40,862 bases of DNA from Pseudomonadota bacterium (GCA_023423065.1 JAFAGC010000045.1:1-40862); one strand, 5' to 3'; counted from the stretch's first letter, positions 24,307-33,054 are shown. The notes: a model not told the origin generated them from the sequence alone. A program made the numbers and translations.

Positions 24307-24417
24307 TGCAGGTCGCTCGGCGGCCGCGGAAGCCGGAAGCGTCCGTTTTGCAGGCCGCCCACCGCTATCGGACCTTGGTCCCCCAGCGGCGGGCATGCCG
24401 ACCGGACGTCGAACTAG

Positions 24418-25338
24418 TCAGAGCGGGCTGACGGGGACACAGATGTCGCAGGTGAAGCGGCCAGTCTTCGGGTCGAACTTCCCGTCCACGGGGTAGTACT
24501 CGAAGAAAGGTCGCGAGTCGAGCTGCAGTCCGCTCTTCGGCAACCAGTCGCGCAGCAGCAGGTCCCAGGCTCGCCCGATTTCCGCGCTGGTGCCTTCGAA
24601 GGCGAGGGCGGCGTAGCGACCGCCGGGAATCCGCTTGTGTTGCGGCTTGCCGGTGAGGACTTCGTCCTCGGGGCTCGCGACACAAGCGTCGTATCGCAGC
24701 TGCCCGGTTTTCGTCACGCTCGCGTCATCGAGACTGATGCCGAAGCGCTCGCGCCCGAACAGGTTGTTGGTCCCCATCCACGGCGCGACGGTCTGCATCC
24801 AGAAGCTTCCGATGGCCGGCCCGTATTCGCCTGTATGCCGGAGGTAGGCCACGTGTACGGGTTCACGATCGACGAGTTTCACGTTCATGCGTTTCTCCTG
24901 TCTGGAGCCCGCATGTTCCCGTCCCGGCCGATCGAACTCCTGACCGTGCTTGCCCGGGACCGTGCCGCGCTTGCGCTTCGCCTGATCGTTCTTGCTCTTC
25001 CGGTAGTGAGTGGGGGCCTCGCCGAATCTCGAGCGGAACGCGCGCGTGAAGGCTTCCGCGGATCCGAAACCCACGCCCAGCGCGATCTGCAGCACGGGCA
25101 CTGCGGGCTGGGCGCGCAGCCGCACCGCGGCGATTTCCAGGCGGCGACGCCGGACGTAGTCGCCGAGCGCCTCGCCGGTCAGCGCCCGAAACAGCCGGTG
25201 GAAGTGAAACGGAGAAAAGTTCGCCACCTCGGCGAGCGCGCCGAGGTCGAGGTCCTGATCGAGGTGGCGATCGATGTGCTCGATCACCGCGTGCATCCGC
25301 CGGTTGTATTCGGCCTGGCTGCGACGCGGGATGGACAA
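24418..25338 (-). CDS. AraC-family regulator with GyrI-like ligand domain
   Basis: A 306-residue protein. Residues about 8-112 form the AraC/XylS double helix-turn-helix (HLDQDLDLGALAEVANFSPFHFHRLFRALTGE; VPVLQIALGVGFGSAEAFTRAFRSRFGEAPTHYRK). Residues 151-306 are a GyrI-like (SbmC/Rob C-terminal) domain starting MNVKLVDREPVHVAYLRHTGEYG and ending FEYYPVDGKFDPKTGRFTCDICVPV. The two are joined by a charged, low-order linker (about 115-150). This architecture is that of Rob/BmrR-like multidrug sensors. The start is a TTG at 25338, 8 bp after infA; an ATG at 25296 would clip the first helix. A strong ribosome site precedes the internal Met151, so the GyrI domain might also be made separately. Confidence 0.88.
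   Translation of the reverse strand: MSIPRRSQAEYNRRMHAVIEHIDRHLDQDLDLGALAEVANFSPFHFHRLFRALTGEALGDYVRRRRLEIAAVRLRAQPAVPVLQIALGVGFGSAEAFTRAFRSRFGEAPTHYRKSKNDQAKRKRGTVPGKHGQEFDRPGREHAGSRQEKRMNVKLVDREPVHVAYLRHTGEYGPAIGSFWMQTVAPWMGTNNLFGRERFGISLDDASVTKTGQLRYDACVASPEDEVLTGKPQHKRIPGGRYAALAFEGTSAEIGRAWDLLLRDWLPKSGLQLDSRPFFEYYPVDGKFDPKTGRFTCDICVPVSPL
24886..24899 (-). promoter_or_regulatory. Internal ribosome binding site before the GyrI-like domain
   Basis: On the minus strand AGGAGA (24899-24894) precedes an in-frame ATG (24888-24886) by 5 bases. This is the best Shine-Dalgarno in the neighbourhood, stronger than that of the annotated TTG start at 25338. It falls exactly at the boundary where the GyrI-like domain begins. 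Confidence 0.6.
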
Positions 25339-25346
25339 GCGGGGCG

Positions 25347-25565
25347 TCAGCGGCCGCGGTAGACGATGCGGCCCTTGGACAGATCGTAGGGAGTCATTTC
25401 GACGGTGACCTGGTCGCCCGTCAGGATGCGGATGTAGTTTTTGCGCATCTTTCCCGATATGTGAGCCGTGACGACGTGGCCGGTCTTCAGCTTCACACGG
25501 AAAGTGGTGTTAGGCAGAGTCTCGACGACTTCGCCTTCCATCTGAATCGCATCTTCTTTCGACAT
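25347..25565 (-). CDS. infA: Translation initiation factor IF-1
   Basis: A 72-residue S1/OB-fold protein matching bacterial IF-1 over its whole length: MSKEDAIQMEGEVVETLPNTTFRVKLKTGHVVTAHISGKMRKNYIRILTGDQVTVEMTPYDLSKGRIVYR. It binds the A site of the 30S subunit during initiation with IF-2 and IF-3. The family-standard MSKED start sets the ATG at 25565; a longer frame upstream is read-through. It lies 65 bp downstream of aat on the same strand, and this intergenic gap may carry its own promoter. The AraC gene follows within 10 bp. Confidence 0.98.
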   Translation of the reverse strand: MSKEDAIQMEGEVVETLPNTTFRVKLKTGHVVTAHISGKMRKNYIRILTGDQVTVEMTPYDLSKGRIVYRGR

Positions 25566-25630
25566 CCGGAACCTGTGGCACCCTGGAAGGCCGCGAATTC
25601 TGCCAGAAAAGTGCTGCCGGGGAGCAATTT

Positions 25631-26329
25631 TCAGGAAACGGAAAACAACGGCACGTCGGGGCCCTTCACCGCCTCGGCAATCAGCGCGCTGAATTCTCGG
25701 CGGCTGACCGGCTTGCTGCCCAGGGACCGCAGGTGCGGGGTAGGTAGCTGGCAGTCGATGAGTGTGAGCCCCGCAACAAGGCCCCGTTCCGCGAGCCATG
25801 CCAGCGCCACTTTCGATGCGTCCCGTTCGCGGCTGAACATCGATTCGCCGAAAAACACGCGGCCCATCAGTACTCCGTAGAGGCCCCCGACCAGTTCGCC
25901 CGCCAGTCGCACCTCGACGCTGTGCGCGTGGCCCTGTGTATGCAACAAGCAATACGCGGCGTGCATCTCGGGCGTGATCCAGGTGCCGGTGGAATTTTCG
26001 CGCCGCGCCGCGCAGGCGCGCACCACCGACGGGAAGTCCCGGTCGAACGTTACTTCGAAGCCCCGATTTCGTAGTGTTTTCGCAAGGCTACGCGAACATT
26101 TGAATTCCGCGGGCAGCAGGATTTCGCGCGGGTTGGGCGACCACCACAACACCGGCTGACCGGCCGAATACCACGGAAAGATCCCACGCCGGTACGCGGC
26201 CAGGAGCCGGGTCGGCGAAAGGTCTCCGCCGGCAGCCAGCAACCCTTCGGGTTCGTCGAGCGCGTGGTCGATCGGGGGAAACCATTCCCGGTCACCTTCG
26301 GGCGCAAGCCATGTGATCGTCTTGTTCAC
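25631..26329 (-). CDS. aat: Leucyl/phenylalanyl-tRNA--protein transferase
   Basis: A 232-residue Aat protein. Conserved blocks are FPPIDHALDEPEGLLAAGGDLSPTRLLAAYRRGIFPWYSAGQPVLWWSPNPR at the N-terminus, the central HSVEVRLAGELVGGLYGVLMGRVFFGESMFSRERDASKVAL core, and LIDCQLPTPHLRSLGS. It adds Leu or Phe to proteins with N-terminal Lys or Arg, creating N-degrons that ClpS hands to ClpAP. The start is the GTG at 26329, 6 bp after the acyltransferase gene. It is in the same genomic neighbourhood as clpS and clpA, as in E. coli. Confidence 0.97.
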   Translation of the reverse strand: MNKTITWLAPEGDREWFPPIDHALDEPEGLLAAGGDLSPTRLLAAYRRGIFPWYSAGQPVLWWSPNPREILLPAEFKCSRSLAKTLRNRGFEVTFDRDFPSVVRACAARRENSTGTWITPEMHAAYCLLHTQGHAHSVEVRLAGELVGGLYGVLMGRVFFGESMFSRERDASKVALAWLAERGLVAGLTLIDCQLPTPHLRSLGSKPVSRREFSALIAEAVKGPDVPLFSVS

Positions 26330-26335
26330 GGTCCG

Positions 26336-27499
26336 TCATTTTGAACCAGCTTGCCGAGCCGCGCGCCGTCCATCGCGGTAGGGCACATGCTGGGCGATAT
26401 CGCGCGCGTAATTCTTCACGTGAGGGTCCTCGCGCCGCAGGGCGTCGGCAATGGCGGCCCGGAAACGCGGATCGACGATCCAGTGCGTCGACCAGGTATC
26501 CGCGGGCACGAAGCCGCGGCTCACCTTGTGTTCGCCCTGCGTCCCGGGCTCGAATCGCGCGATTCCGCGCTCGATGCAGAACTCGATGCCCTGGTGATAA
26601 CAGGTTTCGAAATGCAGGCTGTGATGCAGCTCATGGGCTCCCCAGTAACGTCCGTACAGCGCCTCGGGACTCCAGAAGAACATCGCCGCCGCCACGGTCT
26701 CGCCACCGCGGCGCGCGCGTTTGATCATGAACGCGTCGCCCGCGGTTTGCGGCAGCGACCGGAAGAATGCGCGGTTGAGGTAGGGCTCGTTTCCGTGCCG
26801 CAGGAAGGTATCGCGATGCAGGTCGAATGCTTCGTCGATGGTGGCGCGATCGAGCTGGCTGCCCGACAAGGTTTCGAAAGTGATGCCGTCTTCGGCGACC
26901 CGGCGCCGCTCGCGCCTGGCCTTCTTGCGTTTCTCCGCCGTGAAACTCTCGAGGTAATGATCGAAATCCCGATAACCGTGGTTGTGCCAATGGAATTGCA
27001 CGTCGCGACGCGCGAGCCAGCCGGCCGCGGCGAACGCCTCGCGATCCGCCTCCGACACGAACAGACCATGGATCGAGGAGAGGCCGCGTTCCTCGGCGAA
27101 CGTGCGAATCGCGTCGATCAACGCGGTGCGCATCCGGTGCGCATCGAGGCCGGGCCGGATCAGCAGCCGCGCGCCGCTCGCCGGCGTGAACGGCACGCCG
27201 AGCACGAGCTTCGGGTAGTACTCGAGTCCGTGATGCGCATAGGCCTGCGCCCAGGAGAAATCGAACACGAATTCGCCGAAGGAATGGGCCTTGATGTAGG
27301 CCGGAGCGGCCGCCGCGAGTCCGTGTTCGTCGTGCAGCGTTATCGGCGCAGGCAGCCATCCGGTGCGCGGCCCGACGCAGCCGCATTCCTCGAGCGCCGC
27401 GAGAAACGCATGGCGCAGGAACGGCGAGCCGCCCGCGTCGAGCGCGTCCCAGGCGGCCGGGTCAATGGCCGAGATGCTGGTCGAGATACTTGTCCGCAT
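26336..27499 (-). CDS. FemAB/GNAT-like acyltransferase (COG3146/DUF482 type)
   Basis: A 387-residue protein of the peptidogalycan-biosynthesis/FemAB-like GNAT superfamily. Characteristic blocks are SPFLRHAFLAALEECGCVGPRTGW, FDFSWAQAYAHHGLEYYPKLVLGVPFTPASGARLL, a QFHWHNHGYRDFDHYLESFTAEKRKKARRERR segment, and the C-terminal ALYGRYWGAHELHHSLHFETCYHQGIEFCIERGIARFEPGTQGEHKVSRGF. The substrate is unknown; close relatives are annotated as N-acetyltransferases. The ATG at 27499 lies 38 bp inside the 3' end of trxB, suggesting coupled translation; a longer frame to 27607 would be entirely within trxB. aat follows after 6 bp, so trxB, this gene and aat probably form one transcript. Confidence 0.85.
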   Translation of the reverse strand: MRTSISTSISAIDPAAWDALDAGGSPFLRHAFLAALEECGCVGPRTGWLPAPITLHDEHGLAAAAPAYIKAHSFGEFVFDFSWAQAYAHHGLEYYPKLVLGVPFTPASGARLLIRPGLDAHRMRTALIDAIRTFAEERGLSSIHGLFVSEADREAFAAAGWLARRDVQFHWHNHGYRDFDHYLESFTAEKRKKARRERRRVAEDGITFETLSGSQLDRATIDEAFDLHRDTFLRHGNEPYLNRAFFRSLPQTAGDAFMIKRARRGGETVAAAMFFWSPEALYGRYWGAHELHHSLHFETCYHQGIEFCIERGIARFEPGTQGEHKVSRGFVPADTWSTHWIVDPRFRAAIADALRREDPHVKNYARDIAQHVPYRDGRRAARQAGSK

Positions 27500-28424
27500 C
27501 GAGGGCCGCCATGCAGCCGGAGCCGGCGGAAGTGATCGCCTGACGATACACGTGATCGGCGACGTCGCCCGCGGCGAACACCCCCGGCACGCTGGTGGCC
27601 GTGGCATTGCCCTCGGTGCCGCTCTTCACCTTGATGTATCCGTCGCGCATGTCGAGCTGGCCGGCGAAGATTCCGGTGTTCGGCGTATGTCCGATCGCGA
27701 TGAACGCGCCGGTGACGTCCAGCGTTTCGATCGTCCCGCCGTGCTGGGTGGGCTTGATGTGCACACCCGTGACGCCCGTGTCGTCGCCGACGATTTCATC
27801 GACCGTGTGATTCCACGCGATGCGTACCTTGCCGGTCTTCTCGAGCGCGAACAGGCGGTCCTGCAGGATCTTCTCCGCGCGGAACTTGTCGCGGCGGTGA
27901 ACGACCGTCACGTGGCTCGCGAGGTTGGATAGATAGAGCGCCTCCTCGACCGCGGTGTTGCCCCCGCCGACGACCACCACGCGATGTCCCTTGAAGAAGA
28001 AACCGTCGCAGGTCGCGCAGGCCGACACACCCTTGCCGCGGAATTTTTCCTCGGACGGGATGCCGAGGTACTTCGCGGACGCGCCGGTCGCGATGATCAG
28101 CGCATCGCAGGTATACGAGCCGTAGTCTCCCGTAAGCGTGAACGGACGCTTCGAGAAATCCACGGTATGAATGTGATCGTTCACGATTTCGGTCGAGAAA
28201 CGTTCGGCATGCGCCTGCATGCGCTCCATCAGGACGGGGCCGGTGAGTCCGTGTGCGTCGCCGGGCCAGTTGTCCACCTCGGTGGTCGTCATCAATTGGC
28301 CGCCTTGTTCGACGCCGGTGATCAACAGGGGTTTGCGGTTGGCGCGTGCGGCATAGACCGCGGCGGCGTATCCGGCGGGGCCGGAACCGAGGATGACGAG
28401 GGAATTATGGCGAGAGGTGGTCAT
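27462..28424 (-). CDS. trxB: Thioredoxin reductase
   Basis: A 320-residue flavoenzyme. FAD site GSGPAGYAAAVYAARA (residues 13-28), redox-active disulfide Cys136-Ala-Thr-Cys139 in the CATCDG motif, NADPH site GGGNTAVEEALYLSNLA, and the second FAD motif GVFAAGDVADHVYRQAITSAGSGCMAALDADKYL. It keeps thioredoxin reduced with NADPH. The ATG at 28424 fits the family N-terminus; the sequence just before it (GAAATTATAC) has no Shine-Dalgarno. It is divergent from ald with 143 bp between. Confidence 0.97.
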   Translation of the reverse strand: MTTSRHNSLVILGSGPAGYAAAVYAARANRKPLLITGVEQGGQLMTTTEVDNWPGDAHGLTGPVLMERMQAHAERFSTEIVNDHIHTVDFSKRPFTLTGDYGSYTCDALIIATGASAKYLGIPSEEKFRGKGVSACATCDGFFFKGHRVVVVGGGNTAVEEALYLSNLASHVTVVHRRDKFRAEKILQDRLFALEKTGKVRIAWNHTVDEIVGDDTGVTGVHIKPTQHGGTIETLDVTGAFIAIGHTPNTGIFAGQLDMRDGYIKVKSGTEGNATATSVPGVFAAGDVADHVYRQAITSAGSGCMAALDADKYLDQHLGH

Positions 28425-28567
28425 GTATAATTTCGATCATTCAGTGGCGTTTTGCCGGTTATTTTGCGCGCGCGGCGCTGCTTTCAAGTTTCAATTCAAC
28501 ATTTGCATCGATCCGGCCAGGCGGAGCGCGCCGTCTTTCGGCCGGATCACATGTTAACGGACACCCC

Positions 28568-29626
28568 ATGCGTATTGGCATTCCCCGTGAGTTGAAACCC
28601 CGTGAGGGGCGAGTCGGATTGATTCCCGCGGCCTGTGTCGAACTCGTGCGTGGCGGACACGAAGTGTTCGTCGAATCGCACGCAGGCGAGAAGAGCGGTT
28701 ATAGCGACCAAACTTTTCGTGATGTGGGCGTGACGGTGTTGCCCGACGCGGACCAGTTGTACGCGAAGGCGCAGCTCATCGTGAAGGTGAAGGAGCCGAT
28801 CGAACCGGACCTCTCCCGGCTGCGCAAGGATCACCTGCTGTTCTGCTACCTGCACCTGGCGGCATTGCCCGAGCTCACCCGGCGTCTCTGCTCGATCGGG
28901 CTCACCGCGGTTGCGTTCGAAACGGTCGAGGATCGCGCGGGCCGACTGCCGCTGCTGGCGCCGATGAGCGACATCGCGGGCAGGCTCTCGATGCAATACG
29001 CGACGACCCTGTTGCACCAGCCGCAGAACGGCAAGGGAATCTTGTTAGGCGGAGTGCCCGCCGCGAAGCGCGGACGCGTCGTCGTGCTGGGCGGCGGCGT
29101 GGCCGGCGGCAACGCCGCGCACATCGCCGCGGGCCTCGGCGCCGAGGTCACGGTGTTCGACACGGATCGCGACAAACTCGTCGCGGCGCGTGCGATCGGT
29201 CCGAACGTCACGGGCCTCTATCCGCACGTGTCCGACGTCGCCGACGCCGTGCGCGGCGCGGACGTGGTGGTCGGAGCCGTGCTCATCACCGGCGCACGCG
29301 CGCCGCACGTCGTGTCCGCCGACATGGTGCGCTCGATGGAAGCGGGCAGTGTCATCGTCGACATCAGCGTCGATCAGGGCGGCTGCATCGAAACCACGCG
29401 GCCGACCACCTGGGAAGCGCCGACGTTCCAGTGGGAAGGAGTGACGCATTTTTGCGTCACCAACATGCCGGGATCCGTGCCTCGCACCTCGTCGCAGGCG
29501 CTGTCCGCGTCGATCGCGGCCTACGCGGGGCGGCTCGCGGAAGATGACTGGAAGGAAGATCCGGGCCTCCTGCGCGGCATCAACGTGGAAAATGGCAAAG
29601 TCACTCACCCGGCCCTGATGAGCTGA
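28568..29626 (+). CDS. ald: Alanine dehydrogenase
   Basis: A 352-residue enzyme that interconverts L-alanine and pyruvate with NAD. The N-terminus MRIGIPRELKPREGRVGLIPA, the catalytic lysine in IVKVKEP and histidine in FCYLHLAA, and the Rossmann motif VVVLGGGVAGGNAAHIAAGLGAEVTVFD are diagnostic. The ISVDQGGCIETTRPT and NMPGSVPRTSSQALS blocks complete the family match. It stands between trxB and ftsK, the position held by the regulator gene lrp in E. coli. No clear -10 was found upstream. No terminator is visible after it. Confidence 0.96.
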   Translation: MRIGIPRELKPREGRVGLIPAACVELVRGGHEVFVESHAGEKSGYSDQTFRDVGVTVLPDADQLYAKAQLIVKVKEPIEPDLSRLRKDHLLFCYLHLAALPELTRRLCSIGLTAVAFETVEDRAGRLPLLAPMSDIAGRLSMQYATTLLHQPQNGKGILLGGVPAAKRGRVVVLGGGVAGGNAAHIAAGLGAEVTVFDTDRDKLVAARAIGPNVTGLYPHVSDVADAVRGADVVVGAVLITGARAPHVVSADMVRSMEAGSVIVDISVDQGGCIETTRPTTWEAPTFQWEGVTHFCVTNMPGSVPRTSSQALSASIAAYAGRLAEDDWKEDPGLLRGINVENGKVTHPALMS

Positions 29627-29640
29627 GCGCGAAGCTTACG

Positions 29641-29670
29641 TTGATGCGCAGAAAGCGCCGCCAGTACAAT
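29641..29670 (+). promoter_or_regulatory. Candidate ftsK promoter
   Basis: TTGATG (29641-29646) and TACAAT (29665-29670) are separated by 18 bp. They match consensus at 4 and 5 of 6 positions. Transcription would start about 30 bp before the ftsK start codon. The region is the least G+C-rich part of the ald-ftsK gap. Confidence 0.55.
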
Positions 29671-29707
29671 CACATAGACACAATTCCTGACGCGAGAGAT
29701 TCTGCCA

Positions 29708-32041
29708 TTGGCTGAAACCACGTACGACCGCACCAAGCCCGCGAAACGCTTCACGGCCGCCGTGTCCCGGGGCTTGCGCGAGAGTGCGGTGCTGGCGATC
29801 GGCGTGATCGCGCTGGTCCTGCTGGTTGCGCTGCTTTCCTACGATCCGAACGATCCGGGCTTCTCGTACACCGGAAGCACGGAGCAGGCCGTGGCGAACC
29901 GCATCGGCCGGTTCGGTGCGTGGCTCTCCGACACGTTGTTCTTCCTCTTCGGCCGGCCCGCCTATCTATTCCCGATCATGCTGGGCGTCGCGTGTTTCGT
30001 GATGTTCCGCCAGCGCGACGACGAAGAAGGGCGCACGCGCGCCAACACCGCGGTGCGTATCGGCGGCTTCATGCTGATGCTGTTCGCGAGCTGCGGTCTC
30101 GCCACGCTGCACTGGAGCGCCGAGCCGCTGCGGCAGAGCGCGGGCGGCGTGCTGGGCCAGTTCATCGGCAACGGACTCGCGTCGAACTTCAATTTCCTCG
30201 GCGCCACGCTGTTCATGCTCGCGGCCCTGATGGCCGGCATTTCGGTGGCGTTCGGTGTCTCCTGGCTCACGATCGTCGACGGCATCGGGGCCGGCATCTG
30301 GAATGGCATTGCCTGGATCCGCGCACGGCGCAGCGTCGCGCGCGATGTCGCGGTGGGTGTCGAGGCCAAGAAGGCGCGCGTCGAGGCGGCGAAGGTCGAG
30401 GAGAAGAAAGCCGCCGCGCGGGTCAAGCCGCGCATCGAGGCGCCCGCGCCCGCGGTCGAGAAGAGCGAGCGCGTGGAGAAGGAGCGGCAGGTGCCGCTGT
30501 TCGACGCGCCGAAGTCCGGCGAGCTGCCGCCGCTCAAACTACTCGACGACCCGCCGGCGCGCGAATCCGGATACTCGGCGGAGGCGCTCGAGGCGATGTC
30601 GCGCCTGGTCGAGCTCAAGCTCAAGGATTTCGGCGTCGAAGTGGAAGTGGTCGCGGTGCAGCCCGGTCCGGTCGTGACGCGCTTCGAGATGCGCCCGGCA
30701 CCCGGTGTGAAGGTCAGCCAGATCACCGGGCTCGCGAAGGATCTCGCGCGTTCGCTCTCCGCCATCTCCGTGCGCGTCGTCGAGGTCATTCCCGGCAAGT
30801 CGGTGATGGGACTCGAGATCCCGAACGAAAAACGCGAAATCGTCACGCTCGGCGAGATCATCAAGTCGAAGTCGTACGACGAGGTCCAGTCGCCGCTCGC
30901 GCTCGCGCTCGGCAAGGACATCGGGGGCGCGCCCGTGACCGCGGATCTCGCGAAGATGCCGCACCTGCTCGTGGCCGGCACCACCGGCTCGGGCAAGTCG
31001 GTCGCGATCAACGCGATGATCCTCTCGCTGCTCTACAAGAGCACGGCCGAACACGTCCGGCTCATCATGATCGACCCGAAGATGCTGGAGCTCTCGGTGT
31101 ACGAGGGCATCCCGCACCTGCTCGCGCCCGTCGTCACGGACATGAAACACGCGGCCAACGCGTTGCGCTGGTGCGTGGCGGAGATGGAGCGGCGTTACCA
31201 GCTCATGGCGGCGCTCGGCGTGCGCAACATCACCGGCTTCAACCGCAAGGTGAAGGACGCGATCGACGCCGGCAAGCCGATCCGCGATCCGGTCATGACG
31301 GCCATGGCGTCCAACGACCCGACGCTCGACCAGTCGAAGATTCCGGATCTCACTCCTCTGCCGTACATCGTCGTGATCATCGACGAGCTCGCCGACATGA
31401 TGATGATCGTCGGCAAGAAGGTCGAAGAGCTCATCGCACGCCTCGCGCAGAAGGCGCGTGCTTCGGGCATTCACCTCGTGCTCGCCACGCAGCGCCCATC
31501 GGTCGACGTCATCACCGGCCTCATCAAGGCCAACATTCCGACGCGTATCGCGTTCCAGGTATCGGCGCGCGTCGATTCGCGCACGATCCTCGACCAGATG
31601 GGCGCGGAGTCGCTGCTCGGCCATGGCGACATGCTCTATCTACCGGCGGGCACCTCGGTGCCGACGCGCGTGCACGGCGCGTTCGTGGCAGACGCGGAAG
31701 TGCATCGGGTGGTGGAAGCGCTCAAGAAGGCCGGCGCGCCGAACTACATCGAGGACATCCTCGATGGCCCGAGCACGCCGCTGGCGGGAATCTCCGGCGA
31801 GCCGTCGGCGGGCGGCGAGGGCGGCGCGGACGGAGAACAGGATGCGTTGTACGACGAAGCGGTGAAGATCGTGACCACCGAGCGCAAGCCGTCGATTTCG
31901 TACGTGCAGCGCCGTCTGAAGATCGGTTACAACCGCGCCGCGCGACTGCTCGAGAGCATGGAAATGGCCGGCGTCGTCGGTCCGCTGCAGCCGAACGGTT
32001 CCCGCGAAATCCTCGCGCCCGCACCCGCGGGAGGCGAATGA
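29708..32041 (+). CDS. ftsK: DNA translocase FtsK
   Basis: A 777-residue cell-division and chromosome-segregation protein. Four N-terminal membrane helices lie at about 25-45, 80-98, 116-134 and 156-176. A charged, Ala/Lys/Glu-rich linker (about 210-275) is short compared with E. coli FtsK. The RecA-like motor has Walker A AGTTGSGKSVAINAM and Walker B PYIVVIIDELADMMM, plus VLATQRPSVDVITG. The C-terminal gamma winged helix (YDEAVKIVTTERKPSISYVQRRLKIGYNRAARLLESMEMAGVVG) reads KOPS and activates XerD. The start is a TTG at 29708, with GAGAGA upstream. The stop overlaps lolA (ATGA). Confidence 0.96.
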   Translation: MAETTYDRTKPAKRFTAAVSRGLRESAVLAIGVIALVLLVALLSYDPNDPGFSYTGSTEQAVANRIGRFGAWLSDTLFFLFGRPAYLFPIMLGVACFVMFRQRDDEEGRTRANTAVRIGGFMLMLFASCGLATLHWSAEPLRQSAGGVLGQFIGNGLASNFNFLGATLFMLAALMAGISVAFGVSWLTIVDGIGAGIWNGIAWIRARRSVARDVAVGVEAKKARVEAAKVEEKKAAARVKPRIEAPAPAVEKSERVEKERQVPLFDAPKSGELPPLKLLDDPPARESGYSAEALEAMSRLVELKLKDFGVEVEVVAVQPGPVVTRFEMRPAPGVKVSQITGLAKDLARSLSAISVRVVEVIPGKSVMGLEIPNEKREIVTLGEIIKSKSYDEVQSPLALALGKDIGGAPVTADLAKMPHLLVAGTTGSGKSVAINAMILSLLYKSTAEHVRLIMIDPKMLELSVYEGIPHLLAPVVTDMKHAANALRWCVAEMERRYQLMAALGVRNITGFNRKVKDAIDAGKPIRDPVMTAMASNDPTLDQSKIPDLTPLPYIVVIIDELADMMMIVGKKVEELIARLAQKARASGIHLVLATQRPSVDVITGLIKANIPTRIAFQVSARVDSRTILDQMGAESLLGHGDMLYLPAGTSVPTRVHGAFVADAEVHRVVEALKKAGAPNYIEDILDGPSTPLAGISGEPSAGGEGGADGEQDALYDEAVKIVTTERKPSISYVQRRLKIGYNRAARLLESMEMAGVVGPLQPNGSREILAPAPAGGE

Positions 32042-32673
32042 GCAGGGTGATCCGGCTCATCGGCGCGGTTCTCGCGCTCTCGCTGACGCAGGTCGTCCAG
32101 GCGCAGACGCCGCTCGACAAGTACCTCGAGCAGCTGAAGACGTTGCGCACCGAGTTCTCGCAGGTCGTGACGGACGGTAGCGGCCGGCAGGTGCAGCAGG
32201 CGAGCGGCAAGCTCGTGATCGTGCGGCCCGGACGCTTCCGCTGGGAGCTCACGCCCGCCGGCGCGAACGCATCGGCCCAGCTCATGATCTCCGACGGCAG
32301 AAACCTCTGGTTCTACGACCGCGATCTCGAGCAGGTCTCCGTGAAACCGGCGGCCACCGCGCTCACGGCGACGCCGGCGAGTCTGCTGTCCGGCGACGGG
32401 AACTTCCGCGAGTTGTTCGCGGTGCGGGTGGCGGGTCGGGACAACGGGCTCGAATGGGTATCGGTCACGCCACGTAGCGCCGACGCGGATTTCCGCGAAG
32501 CCCGGCTCGGGTTCGCGAAGACAGAATTGAAGCGCATGGTGCTCAACGACAAGCTGGGCCAGACGGTCGAGCTGGATTTCCTGGTCAGCCAGCGCAACTC
32601 GCCGGTGGCCGATGCCGAGGTCACGTTCACGCCGCCCGCCGACGCGGACGTGATCGGAACGCCTTTGCCATGA
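32038..32673 (+). CDS. lolA: LolA, periplasmic lipoprotein carrier
   Basis: A 211-residue precursor with a signal peptide (IRLIGAVLALSLTQVVQA, cleavage before QTP). The mature part shows LolA features: LDKYLEQLKTLRTEFSQVV, SGKLVIVRPGRFRWEL, LMISDGRNLWFYDRDLEQVSVKP, a LLSGDGNF loop and LVLND-like LKRMVLNDKLGQTVELDF. It ferries outer-membrane lipoproteins from LolCDE to LolB. The start overlaps the ftsK stop and its own stop overlaps the next start. The position after ftsK is as in E. coli. The lipoproteins at 6069 and 36687 would be among its cargo if outer-membrane located. Confidence 0.93.
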   Translation: MSRVIRLIGAVLALSLTQVVQAQTPLDKYLEQLKTLRTEFSQVVTDGSGRQVQQASGKLVIVRPGRFRWELTPAGANASAQLMISDGRNLWFYDRDLEQVSVKPAATALTATPASLLSGDGNFRELFAVRVAGRDNGLEWVSVTPRSADADFREARLGFAKTELKRMVLNDKLGQTVELDFLVSQRNSPVADAEVTFTPPADADVIGTPLP

Positions 32674-33053
32674 ACCTGCAGCGGTTCTGGTGGATCCTGG
32701 GCTGCGTGCTCGTCGCGGTGGCGACCGTCCTGTGCCTGGTGCCGGGCAACGAGATGCCGAAAGGATTCCAGGTCAACGATCTGGCGAGCCATTTCATCGG
32801 CCACGGGACGCTGGCGCTGTATTTCGCCGGCCTGGTGCCCATGCGTCGCTGGTGGAAGATATTCGCCTTCCTGCTCGCGTTCGGCATCTTCGTCGAGTTC
32901 GCGCAGTACTACATGAACGTCGGCCGCCAAGGCGAGCTGAAAGACGTCTTCTCGAATGCGGCCGGCGCGTTGCTTGGCCTGCTGGCCGCGCGGCTCGGAC
33001 TGTACCGCTGGCCGGAGTGGGCGGCGCGGTTGTCAGGTCGCCGGGCAATCTGA
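32670..33053 (+). CDS. VanZ-like membrane protein
   Basis: A 127-residue protein with four predicted membrane helices: WWILGCVLVAVATVLCLVPG (about 7-26), HFIGHGTLALYFAGLVP (41-57), WKIFAFLLAFGIFVEFAQYY (62-81) and VFSNAAGALLGLLAARLG (93-110). The motif order (LVPG...DLASHFIGH...EFAQYYMNVGRQGELKDVFSNAAGALLG) is that of the VanZ-like family, where R/E-xxD-xxxNxxG is conserved. The function of such stand-alone members is unknown. It starts within the lolA stop codon (ATGA) and ends 1 bp before rarA. Confidence 0.85.
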   Translation: MNLQRFWWILGCVLVAVATVLCLVPGNEMPKGFQVNDLASHFIGHGTLALYFAGLVPMRRWWKIFAFLLAFGIFVEFAQYYMNVGRQGELKDVFSNAAGALLGLLAARLGLYRWPEWAARLSGRRAI

Positions 33054-33054
33054 G

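Noticed and set aside
24051..25630. tRNA-Ser gene (serW lies between clpA and infA in E. coli)
   Set aside because: No cloverleaf-like sequence, T-loop GTTCGA motif with flanking stems, or CCA end was found between these genes.
29920..32037. Very long open frame overlapping ftsK in another phase and continuing into lolA
   Set aside because: In the ftsK part its translation is Arg/Gly/Ala-rich nonsense typical of shadow frames in G+C-rich DNA, while the ftsK frame has full domain matches. Only the last 211 codons (lolA) are real.
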